A stretch of 64,000 bases of DNA from Phellopilus nigrolimitatus. Taxonomy: Eukaryota > Basidiomycota > Agaricomycetes > Hymenochaetales > Hymenochaetaceae. The notes beneath the pieces were generated by a model. It did no database searches and was not told where the DNA came from. It saw only the letters and a list, made by a program, of their open reading frames with translations. Both the position numbers and the translations under genes were made by a program. Positions 11,134 through 21,299 of the stretch are shown one piece after another (the first letter of the stretch is position 1; every line of letters begins with the position of its first letter). Location of the stretch: NCBI GenBank assembly GCA_021029095.1, contig JAJOHG010000011.1, positions 434,001-498,000 on the forward strand, given 5' to 3'.

Positions 11134-12552
11134 GCGCGCGCGCGCGCGCCGCCGTTGGTGTCTCTTGTTTTTTCTTTTCTTCTCAGTTTTTTCTCGTTTT
11201 TTTTGTTTTTGTTGTTGTTGCTGTCTTTTTATAACGACCTCTTTTAATGCCGCGTGTATGTATAATACAATACAACAACAGAACACAGCGGATACAGCGC
11301 GCGGCGCTCCCGCCCCGCCCGGGGCGTGCGCGCACGCTCTGTGAAAATGCAATTTATTTATTTTGCATGCATTGCATATTGCAGGACTGGCTTTGCGCGG
11401 GGGTTTGGGTTTAGGGTTTCAGTGGGAGCGTGGGGAGGAGAGGATCGGCGGGCTAGGGCTACGTCATACCGTCATACGTCATACGTCATACGTCATACGT
11501 ACATGTACACGCCCGATCTGAGAAAACGGCAATCTAGGGCTTTGAGTGGGCTCAATTCAAACGTGTTTTCGGTTCGTTCGTTCGTTCCGCACGGGGCGAG
11601 GCGTTGTTGTCGTGCCGAGTTTGCTGCATATGTTTTATCGATTTTTGTTGTTGGCGAAAGGTTTTTGCGAAACCTTGTTCTTCTCGTTTTTCTGTTTCTC
11701 GTTCTCAGCGTAGAAAACGGATTTATATATATATATATATATTTACAGTAGGTGGCGCCGTGGCGGTATTGCTGCTATTTTTATGAGTAGAGTTGTATAA
11801 TGTATGAGTCCGTAGACCCCGAATGAAGAAAGCGGGGCGTGCTTTGCACTTGAGCGTTGTTGCTCTGGAATAGGTGACAGTTGCGGGCCAGGGGTTGGAA
11901 TCGAAATTGGAATGGGTTCACGTTGTGATTTGGACTTGACGAGACTTTGACGCGCATCGGACAGCTTGCTGCTCAGCTATTGCGTCAGCGATTCGGGGGC
12001 TAGCGAGTTTTCCCGGGCGTATTTTCAGAGCAGAGGTTTGGCAACGTACATGTGCGTCGTTCATACGAGCAGGGCCGAAACACGCATGGCTCCGTATTCC
12101 ACGAATAGACGGAAGGTGAACGGCCGGAAAAATCGTGAATTGCCTCCTTGATTTTGTTTCTCGCCGTTGTGTGTATACAATTGACGCACACACTTTCGTA
12201 TGCATTTAGTCTAGGCCCAAGTCTGGATAACTCGTGGTTTTTTTCACCTCAGTCTGACCCGCGGCAACGTTCTTCTCGCAAGGAGCTGTACGATACGCAA
12301 GGGATATTGACGGGGTCATCTAGACAAGCCGAATACAGGGGAGCAGGAGGTTTGGCGCGACTCGTCAAAGGTGCCGCGGTTATTGTTGCGTGGCGGTCGG
12401 AAGAATAATCGAGAGGACGAGCGCACATGGATTCGGAAACTGGGATTGAGAAACCAGCACAGAATGGGCGGCCATTGGCGAGTGACGGTACCCTCTGGAG
12501 AGGACCCTGAAACTGGAGTCTGAAATTTTGCCATTTGCTCACGGACTACAGC
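11134..12552. other. Intergenic region with short tandem repeats
   Basis: No gene recognised between the transporter stop and the 3' end of the ABM gene. It starts with a CG run and a T-rich 3' UTR. It contains a 7-bp GTCATAC tandem (11466-11500), a GTTTGGGTTTAGGGTTT stretch near 11404, TTCG repeats near 11570-11586 and a TA microsatellite at 11722-11741. Confidence 0.4.
11466..11500. repeat. 7-bp GTCATAC tandem repeat
   Basis: About five consecutive GTCATAC units, the first with one extra base, follow the transporter 3' region. It is a simple microsatellite with no associated feature. Confidence 0.7.
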
Positions 12553-13337
12553 CTACTGGACAAATGTGTACTGTCCGACTTGGAAATCCGCCAGCTCGCC
12601 TATCTTCTTGGATATTTCTTGCACAGCGCTGGTCGCAAGAGCCTGACGACGGGCCTAATCCCGTGCACCGGGGCGAAATCAGCAACCCCGAACCATTTGG
12701 AGAATCGGAAGACCGCCGCACTCACCTCTGCAGAGTCCCAGCCATTCACAAGCACATACTGCCTGTCGTTCTCCAACACAACGCCGCGCGCGCTCGCACC
12801 TATCTGGGGGAAGGACCCGGCCGCCTCCGCCAGCGCCGCCTCGAACTGCGCGGCGGTCGTCGTCGGCTTGAGCGTCGCGACCGTCAGCTCCGTCAGCGGC
12901 GCCCCGAACGCGCGCGCCGCGGGGTACGGCTTGAGCTGGACGTGCACGAGGCTGTCGATCTTGGCGAAGTCGCCGACGCCGGCGATGAACGACGGGTAGA
13001 TCGTGCTTTTCTGGAACGCGGTGTGGTCCGCGAGAGTCTGCCACTCTTTTTTGAAACGGCTTCAGGTCACGGGCTTACGTACGCAAGATCGGGCTGCGAG
13101 CTTACCGTGCACCCAGACGCCGCTGCTACTTTCTCCGCTCTGTGGTCCGTGATATGACCTCGATGGCGAGTTACCGGTATGAGAACTTGTTCTGATGATT
13201 TCAAGTAGTCTCTGCTCGTACCTCAGGCAGCCATCGAGCTTTTTGACCAGCGCAAACGCTTCTGCCTCTGCTTCATTCGACTTGAACTCGGAGAACCTAA
13301 CGATCTCGGTCACATCAGCAATGGTGTCGTGCGACAT
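12553..13337 (-). CDS. ABM-like (antibiotic biosynthesis monooxygenase fold) dimeric alpha/beta-barrel protein
   Basis: A small cytosolic protein of 192 aa from four exons: 13222-13337, 13106-13158, 12726-13045, 12553-12642. The sequence has two ferredoxin-like halves, as in fungal ABM-domain proteins. The first begins TIADVTEIVRFSEFKS and continues through the strand GVWVHEWQTLADHTAF. The second begins LTELTVATLKP and ends in a helix with SAVQEISKKIGELADFQ before the stop. Phases agree only if the second intron ends at the A-rich acceptor at 13046, so that VWVH is followed by EWQTLADH. Such proteins act as small monooxygenases or as stress or binding proteins. No catalytic residues can be assigned here. 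The minus-strand ATG is the first in frame after upstream stops. Confidence 0.72.
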
Positions 13338-15500
13338 CGTTCCGCCACGTCTGAAAGGCTCGAAAACGAGTCGAGTGTGCGTATCTTTGTTCACTGGAAC
13401 TACTTACTAAAGCTGTACAAATGGAGTGGTACAATATTTTTTCACATATGGAAGACTGAAGAACCCTGACTCAGCTGAGCACCCCTGACTTGACTATCTA
13501 GCGCGCTAACGTGCGCAAGGAAAGCAGCGACTTACTAATAGTATACGCACGCACACATCTTCCCCGCCTACTTCTCAGATCTACTCGATACGCGTTGATG
13601 TAGGTGAGCATGACGTCTGAAATATGTCTCATGGCTCTTATGGTTTTGTGGTCTCGCGGAGTCTATCTCCTCGGACGAGGCCCATGTCCAGAATATTTCC
13701 AATTTATTTCGCAGTCAGTTTATGACGTGCGTCAGGAATGTGCATGACGCGCCTGTCCTCAAATCACACATGCAGAAGCCCCCAGCGCGGTTCATTTCTT
13801 GTCTCTTTCGCATTTCACTTAAATACTAGCCGCTTCAAGTTCTGACCCGTTTGACTCCTGTAGGCTGCCAGTACGCTATAGCTTTTATCCTGGAACCGTT
13901 CTCTATAACTCTACATTTCTCTTCCTATGTTTACATTACAACATCCGCTCTACGACGCGCTTTACTCTTGACCCGGAAGGGCTCAACTAGTACGGCTCCG
14001 AGGACATTGGCCCGGCCGCTGGCGACGCGTACGACATCAAGGTTCAAAGGTTCGTCATTGACTCATTGCGATACTTCTCGGGACTTCAATAGAAAGCGCG
14101 CCCAAGCTCGATAGACGTTTCGATAGCGCGTTATTCCGAGCCACGGATAACGCCAGAAGCCCGATGACGTCTCTTGCCGACTAAACTCGTCGTTATAGGT
14201 ACCTTCGCTTGCCGTCTCTCCGAGAACGACATCCGCAAGTTTCAAAGCCTATGTCGGTTGGTGCAGCATCCAACACTCGAGTCGCCGAGCTCGCGGTGTC
14301 TCTGGCTCTGTATATCGAGTTGATCTCGCCGTGACCGTAGGGACTGATACTTATCAGGCTTGCTCAGTCCTCGTTGTAGCCTCATGGGGTTGATTTCACA
14401 CATTCTTGTTCACTTCCTATGAACGTCGAAGACAATTAAATCGCAACCGTGACACGAGGCTTCGAATGGACTGCTTTTTGTTCATTATTCTCCTCGGATT
14501 CGCATTCGTTAGGTATTTCTATTCATGCTTTTTTTGTATCCGTTGTTCCAACGTACAGAGCGGATGATCTAAACTTTTATATCGATCACTATCACTGATA
14601 TTACAAACCGTCTGCTGGGAGGAGGTGAGGATGACCATTTCGTCACTGGCATGAACGAATACTGGAATAGCAACGGAGCTGGGAGACTCGTCAACATCAT
14701 AACATCCCGTTCCAAACCATTAAGGACTCGGCCTGAGTCCACATGGTTGTGGCCATGCTTGCCAGGGCAGTCATTCCCGGGCATTCAATTACAGGCTGGA
14801 GCCTGGCATACCTGACATGCTTGAAATGAAACTACGAATTTTTATCTCCTCTCTGTCATATTCTGCGATAGGAGATCAGTAAAATATGTTCTGCGAGGAG
14901 AAAAAAAAAGAAAACAGCAAGTCATCCAATGCTTCCAAATTAGTTGATTTCCGCATTCGTGCACCGGAAGCGCCCGAGCTGAACGTGTTGACTTCGGTCC
15001 ATCATGTTCCCTGAACGATTCTGCTGTGCTGCGCGGACGCGTGTTTTGATGCCCATAAGTAATACCCGTACCCACACGCAGTCGTGTGCTCTTTCCTGCT
15101 CAGCGATAATTTCAGAACTCTTCTGCTCACGTCCAGACTCGAGCTCGCCGTTCGTTTTCTCGACACGTTTTTTTCGGACTCGCCGCTAAAAGCTTCGTTG
15201 CGCACTCTCCGTTATCTCTCTTTAGCGTTTTAGCGTTCCTGGACTCAATCGCTGCTTGATATTATTTGTTTTGTGACGCCCATTGCTTAGGTTACTGCGC
15301 AAGGCGCGCGCCGGGGAACAAGGGACACATAATTTCTATTTCTAGACCACGGGAGAACAAAAAAAAAGCTATTTCTTATTATTCCGATCGCGAGGCGGCC
15401 CTAGCGCGCAACAATACACGAAATCTTTCTGGTCTATAAAGTTCGGCGCACGGTGGAACGACAGCTCGCACTCTGGTAGTCCGACCTGTTTCTGGTATCC
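13338..15500. other. Gene-poor 2.2-kb spacer
   Basis: No intact gene is visible. The segment around 13960-14080 reads briefly like coding sequence on the plus strand but is interrupted by stops and has no recognised family. AT content is higher than in neighbouring genes. No terminal repeats were found. Confidence 0.4.
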
Positions 15501-16700
15501 ATGGCAGATAAACGTCCTCTTTCCAATTCCTCCGAAACAGCGGAGACACCAGTGTTGTGCTGGTGCTGCACCATTAATCCAAGTATCACAGATGAGGTTG
15601 GTCTTGAGGCCCCTATGATGTAGTTGGAAAAGCGTTTGCACAGAAAAGCTGACGCGTATCAAGCAGGAGTACATGTCATGCTATAATGCCGTCATGGAAG
15701 CGTGGCCTGAAAGCTCATTTGCGCAAAGATTAAAAGACCTGCCACGGAATTATGATACTTTGCGTAAGTCCCGGGCTAACCGCTCTCGCATTACAGTGTA
15801 AATGAACCAATGAAATTGATATCTTTTACATATAGGCGAAATGCTTACCCATCTCATACCGCTCCTGATGATGCGCCAGCAACGCATCCCTCGGAGTAAA
15901 TGGGCTCTCCACCAGACTGATCGGGGGAAAAAATGGATAGAAAAGGTTTGTCATAATCGTCGGCTTCTGAATTGTCGAATATACTACTCACGCTTTTTTG
16001 ACGTGTAAAAAGACCGTGGACAGCGGAGTGCATTCTGCAAGACAGCTTACTACGATGACGGGATTCACGACAGCCTACGACAACAATATGGTGATATTGG
16101 CTGCATGTCAGGGCAAGCGTAATCACGTCGTGAATATCGGACTTGGTGTAAAACGGCTATCGGCCGACGGCGTGCCCGTCCAGCAATGGGCGCAATCTCA
16201 GCAGCACAAGGTATTTTAGCTCCAGCGGTATTTCTCAATTCTTCATGATTTCTCATCCAGTCTTTTTATTACATCTTCCCAACCAGCTTACGCAAAAGGA
16301 GGTTCAGATGCTCGCGGGGTTGCCAGACGATCTGTTACTCAGTCGACTTTTTATCCTGTTAACGATCAAGGAGTCGCTGATAAACGGGCTCGGGCAGCCC
16401 GTAGGCTTCGACCTCTCGCGCATCGAGTGCAACCCGGCGGAGAGCTGGCTCCACGTCGACGCACAGCCACTTCTGGGCTGGGAATTCCGCCTGTTTCGCT
16501 GTCAAGGCGAGGCGCAGGTCAACGACGTCCAGTACATCGACCAGTATCAGATGTGTATCGCGTTTTACCGCGGGAACAACGTCGTGAAGTTCACTTTCGT
16601 GGACAAGCCCGAAGACATCGAGCGCCTCACCCAGTATTTCCCGTTCGACCGCTTAGTGGATGTTATCCCGCGATTGTTGCAGGAAGCAAAAAATAATTGA
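15501..16700 (+). CDS. Uncharacterised 307-aa protein
   Basis: Not a family I recognise. Five exons with consistent phases are proposed: 15501-15582, 15644-15763, 15836-15945, 16013-16210, 16287-16700. Introns are 53-76 nt with usable GT and AG borders. The N-terminus holds a cysteine cluster (LCWCC). A helical basic stretch follows, then a mixed alpha/beta C-terminal half with LLLSRLFILLTIKESLING and a strand-rich segment (WEFRLFRCQ, MCIAFYRGNNVVKFTF) ending in a helix DVIPRLLQEAKNN. There is no signal peptide or convincing membrane helix. Continuous frame over five exons supports a real gene. It may be lineage-restricted. The start is the first ATG of the first plausible exon and is the least certain part. 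Confidence 0.6.
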
Positions 16701-16837
16701 CTTTTGTAACGTTAGGATGTACTAATGAAAGAAGCATTCTTCGCAGAGCGTGTGTTCGGGTATGGACGAGCTTCAAGTTTCGAATTGTTTGTGGCAAATT
16801 GGTCGTATCATTGCATACAATCAAGCTTCTTATTCGT

Positions 16838-17502
16838 AACTTCTAGCTCATCCAGCACATTGCCTAGAATGCTGAAGTCTCTTTTCTCTGTGCACCATTG
16901 TGCCGTCGACGCAATGGGACGGACAATTAAACAAGCACAAACCGAGGTTGGAAACACCAGCTACAAGTAAGTCCGTGGAAAACGGTAGAAAAGCTACCGA
17001 TGTTACGACCTCCGCCGGAGCATGCTGGAAAGGTGGTCATTCGGTCCTCATAGCAGTCTCTGACTCGATGTCCCAGACTACAAGACTCGGATCGCGTTCA
17101 AGTCTGTCTAGTCCAACAGCCAGTAAATTGGGTTTTTCTGAGCAAAATACGAGGCATTGCAGTTTGTTGTGCTTCTATCGGGAAGCGATAATTCAGGTCC
17201 ACCAGAGACCATGTTATTCTTCACATATCTTCTAGCCGCCATCCGCCAAAGCTCCACCTTTCTGTGCTCAAACCGACAGCAACGAGGTCATCGGAAGTCG
17301 AGTCTGGCGACAAACAAAGCACTACGCAGGCGTTCATGAGCAGCGCCGAGTTATACGGAGAGTGAGAACTTACTTTCATCAACTGAAGACCGACCTGCGA
17401 TGAGAGAAGCCTAAACTCATTGGGCGTCCATTCGAAAGGTGTTATCTGAGAGTCACTTCCAGCAAAAAACTTATTCGCCTGCCGCGGATGCCAAATCAAC
17501 AT
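16838..17502 (-). pseudogene. Decayed N-terminal fragment of a MIOS/Sea4-like WD40 protein
   Basis: The minus strand from the ATG at 17502 reads like the start of the SEA/GATOR2 WD40 subunit MIOS (Sea4): LIWHPRQANKFFAGSDSQIT, then LQLMK before an intron, and SPDSTSDDLVAVGLST after it. Further on are NLLAVGLD, DPSLVVWDIESE and HAPAEVVTSVAFLP, which correspond to successive WD blades. The frame is broken at least three times by apparent single-base losses: in the expected CF-W-SPD segment near 17311, after GLST near 17270, and before the NLLAVGLD segment near 17133. The remainder of a roughly 1000-aa protein is absent. I read it as a pseudogene fragment. Assembly indels are an alternative, but the later part also loses the expected blade sequence. 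Confidence 0.65.
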
Positions 17503-18211
17503 CCTCTCAATTCTACTAGCTATAATGATTGGAAGCTAGCTTCACGATCTAGTAGGTTTTCCAAGGGACTAGCAACTGCAAAAGATGCATGAGGCGGCAG
17601 CATCAGGAGCAAAGCATGCTTCTCGGTGCTTCGACAGTATTCTTAGTCTAAGTTCAGTATGAATTTGTTGTGACTCAACTCTCTTTACCAACTTTCTACC
17701 GGTTCGTCTAATTGTATTTTTTGGCCATGGAATTGATTTGCATCTAATATAATTTTGCAGAGGATCACTGTCGTTTTCTTGAAATGCTATGGTTCATGTG
17801 GTTTTTGACAGTGGTCGAATGTAGTTTCGCGTGGCTGATGATGTAACGGGGTGCAGCCGCGCTCGCCCAGGATAAGCGAGATTTTCCAGCCATTTTCTAA
17901 ATTTGTTATTATAGAATTGCTTCGCTGACTACGACTGTTTGACAAGCCGGAGCAGTTCTGTAACTGAAGCTACTGTCAAACAGGCTTTCAAAAATAAAAT
18001 AAGTCAGAATTACACTTTATAGAGGTATCTGGACCGTATGATGTCCACAGCGAAAGGAAATCAAATGGTTTCCGACTCGGAAGAAGCCTGAGCATCCCGG
18101 TCTACATGTACCGTATCACGCGCTGATGGTATATTTTCATCGTGCATGTCGCTCTCATAAATTGGGATCGGCAATAGTTGACCTCTTTGATCGGTGACGA
18201 CGAACATAACG
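17503..18211. other. Spacer between MIOS-like fragment and acyl-CoA oxidase
   Basis: AT-rich sequence without a recognised gene. It should contain the acyl-CoA oxidase promoter. No clear TATA box or transposon terminus was seen. Confidence 0.35.
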
Positions 18212-19133
18212 ATGCTTTCAAATCCCGACTGTAATGACCAAACGGCTATAGACATGCGAGACGCGCGTGAGGGTGCAAAACTTGACGTCCACGCTGTTAG
18301 AGATTTTCTTCATGGTCCGTAACGAGCAACCATCATCTCAGAATCACTCAGGAGTCCAGTAATACCCATAGGAGGTGCAGAGAGCTGGAAAGCTCGTCAG
18401 CGAGTCGTGGAAGTTCTGTCTTCAGACCCGATTTTTGACAAATCGCAACGGTCCGGCTTTTTCTCGGAGTCTCAAGTGATAGGTATCCGGATTGACCCTG
18501 GCTTGAAGGAACTATGCTATGAGGAAAGAAAGATATGTCAAGGCCCTGTCGATGCAAATGAGGGTCGAAGAACACCGTGAAGCGCGGAACTGGAACGTCA
18601 AGGATATGTCTTTCGTTCAATCAGCCTTGGACGAAATGCCCATGGAACTCCATAATGTCGGTAAGAAGTGAATACCTTTTGAACTAAGACAAGCTATTGA
18701 CCTTCCTTCTGTACTGAATTGCCAAGCTTTTGAGCCCGTTGTCTTCTCGCAGGGATCCCCGGAGTTCGTGGATAAATTCGGACAGCTCATCGCTAGGCGA
18801 GGGATTATCGGCTGTTACCTACAAACCGAACTTGGCCATGGGACGAACGTTGCGCAACTTGAAACAACAGCTACGTACCTTGTAAACACTGGCGAATTTG
18901 AGATTCATTCTCCCACGCCGACAAGCACAAAATGGTGGATCGGCGCCCTCGGAAAGACGGCTACGCATGGAGTTGTGCAAGCGCGGCTTATTCTGCCAGG
19001 AGGGGAGGATGTCGGACCGCACCTTTTCTTTGTACAGCTCAGGTCTTTGGGTAAGATGGCGATTACTGCAGAGGGAGAATAGGCGTTATTCACGAAAATT
19101 CTACTTAGACGATCACAGCGTGCTGCCTGGGAT

Positions 19134-19141
19134 TCAGATTG
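19134..19141 (+). repeat. Target-site duplication TCAGATTG, left copy
   Basis: This 8-bp sequence directly precedes the insertion and is part of the acyl-CoA oxidase codons for Q-I-G. The identical octamer lies at 25620-25627 on the other side. Keeping one copy restores the conserved IQIGDIGPK segment in frame. Confidence 0.9.
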
Positions 19142-20290
19142 AGCCGTCCTTACTAGGATTGTTAAACAATCTGCGACGAACAGTGCAAAGTGATAGTGCA
19201 AATACAGCGACGCTTTTCCACAATATTGTAGATCAATCTGAAGTTATTGTAGATCGTGTCTGGGGTTGTTGTTGTGGATAACTTTCTGATAATTGTGGAT
19301 CCCCTGTGAATATTTTGCGAGCATTGTAGATCCTGTCCGAGCCATTGTAGATAATTTTCTGGTTATTGTAGATCCTGTCCGGGCCATTGTAGATAATTTT
19401 CTGGTTATTGTAGATCCTATCCGAGCCATTGTAGATAATTTCCTGGTTATTGTAGATCCTCTGTGGATGTTTTGCGAGAATTGTAGATCCTGTCCGAGCC
19501 GTTGTAGATAATTTCCTAGTTATTGTAGATCCTTTTGTGAATAGTTTGTGAGCATTGTAGATCCTGTCCGGGCCATTGTAGATAATTTTCTGATAATTGT
19601 GGATCCTATCTGAGCCGTTGTAGATAAATTTCTGATAATTGTAGATAATTCTTTGGCTATTGTAGATCCTCTGTGGATAATTTTACGATTATTGTAGATC
19701 CTGTCCGAGCCATTGTAGATAGTTCTCTGATAATTGTAGATCCTATCCGAGCCATTTTAGATAATTCTCTGGTTATTGTAGATCCTGTCCGAAGCTTTGT
19801 AGATAATTTTCTGATAATTGTGAATCCTCTGTGAATATTTTTATGACCATTGTAGATCTTGTCCGAGCCGTTGTAAATAATTCTCTGGCTATTGTTAATC
19901 CTTTGTGAATATTTTGCAGGCATTGTAGATCCTGTCCAAGCCATTGTAGATAATTCTCTGATAATTGTAGATCCTGTCCGAAGCTTTGTAGATAATTTTC
20001 TGATAATTGTAGATCCTATCCGAAGATCTGTAGATAAATTTCCAGCTATTGTAGATCCTCTGTGAATACTTTCGTGAACATTGTAGATCTCAGCAGAAGC
20101 TGCTTGCTGCCGGCAGTGTGCTTCTTACATAAAATCTGAGGCTAAAGTTAAATCCTTGCTCGTGGCGTGCCGGCGGCGTGCTTCCGCACCCTCCTGTTCG
20201 CTGCAGTCCCGCCCTCCTGCTCATTATCCCGACGTTCGGCTCTGCTACTCCTGCACCAAATCCACTCAATTTTTTTTTTTCGCATTATGC
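19142..20290 (+). repeat. Left inverted terminus with 21-bp tandem array
   Basis: After about 60 bp of unique terminal sequence, the arm consists of alternating 21-mers of the type ATTGTAGATCCTGTCCGAGCC and ATTGTAGATAATTTTCTGGTT, interrupted by a third variant ending in GTGAATATTTTGCGAGC. More than 30 TTGTAGAT cores occur up to about 20090. It ends in a diverged 130-bp segment that still matches the other arm (CTCATTATCCCGACG). Confidence 0.85.
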
Positions 20291-20399
20291 ATTTATTAAT
20301 TAGCTTGCTATTTTCTTTCTGGCTTTGGATTTTAAATTCAAGACACCAATTGGGGGATTGATTTTTATTGAATTGATACTAATAGCTACAACAAAAGAA

Positions 20400-21010
20400 A
20401 GGCAGCGACCCACGCGCGCATGACTATCCCGTCCCGCCTTTCGTCTATCCCATCCCTGCCACTCGTGCGGGTGGGTGGGCCGGCCGTCGCATGTGCTCGA
20501 GCGCGCACGCACGAGGGGGGACTGACCGTGCATACGTGCACGCGAGGGGGGACTGGCTGTGTGCACGCACGCGCACGGGATGGCTACGGCGCGCATGACG
20601 GGGGTCGGCCACGCACACACTAAAGTGTACGCGCGCATCCGCGCCATGCCCATCGACGTCGGGCACGAAATTCACTATCGCGTGCGAGGGGCCTCAGCTG
20701 TCGCGCGCGTGCGACGGGGCCAACCTTCGCACGCATGACAATGGGGCCTAGCCCTTGCACGCCGTCGCACGCGCGAGGCGGCTCAGCCATTGCACACCGT
20801 CGCACACTCTCGCGCACGCGAGGCCCGGCCATCGCACGCCGTCGCGCGCGCGCAAGGAGGCCCGGCCGTCGCACGTCGTCGCGTGGTGCGCATGCGGGCT
20901 GCGCGCGACACGCCTGCGCAAAAAGCGGAGGCGGCAAAGGCGGCAAAGGTGCAAGAGGGGAGGCGCGAGAGGGCAAGAGGGCGAGGAAAGAAAGGGACGA
21001 GAGTGTGGAG
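20400..21010 (+). repeat. GC-rich degenerate minisatellite inside the element
   Basis: Imperfect tandem units rich in CGCACGC, GTCGCGCGCG and GAGGGGGGACTG follow each other. From about 20660 to 20890 the unit is roughly 40-45 bp and resembles AGGCCCGGCCATCGCACGCC. The reading frames it opens are artefacts of the repeat. Its composition differs sharply from the AT-rich DNA at 21300-22500. Confidence 0.6.
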
Positions 21011-21299
21011 TGCGTGAGTACATAGTCTGCATAGGCTGCACGAACTGAGGAGGATGTTACTTACCTGGCACTGGAAAGGGTAGCCGAGCCATCGCACCCG
21101 CAGATACAGGGTTGCCTACTCCATACATGTTCGGCACGGTGCTTGTGAAGTATGGGTGACTCGGGGTCTCTGCATAGGTGAGTGGCATGGTTGGGGGTGC
21201 AAGAGAATGCAGGGTGCGCAAAGGAGGGTGCAAGAGGCAACGTTGACGGCGGGGATGCGACGTGGGTCGTCAACGTGGCACGCTTCGGGCTCGATCCAG

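Noticed and set aside
11404..11425. Telomere-like GGGTTTAGGGTTT stretch
   Set aside because: Only about two imperfect units, internal to the sequence; not a telomere or a clear interstitial array.
13046..13066. Suspected 1-nt deletion in the ABM-like gene at the six-A run
   Set aside because: Using the acceptor at the end of the A run gives a consistent frame, VWVH then EWQTLADH, so no indel is needed.
19293..19511. 72-codon open frame rich in VDPVRAIVDN, mirrored at 25249-25467
   Set aside because: It is the translation of the 21-bp tandem units in the inverted arms, and the identical product from both arms reflects the repeat, not a gene.
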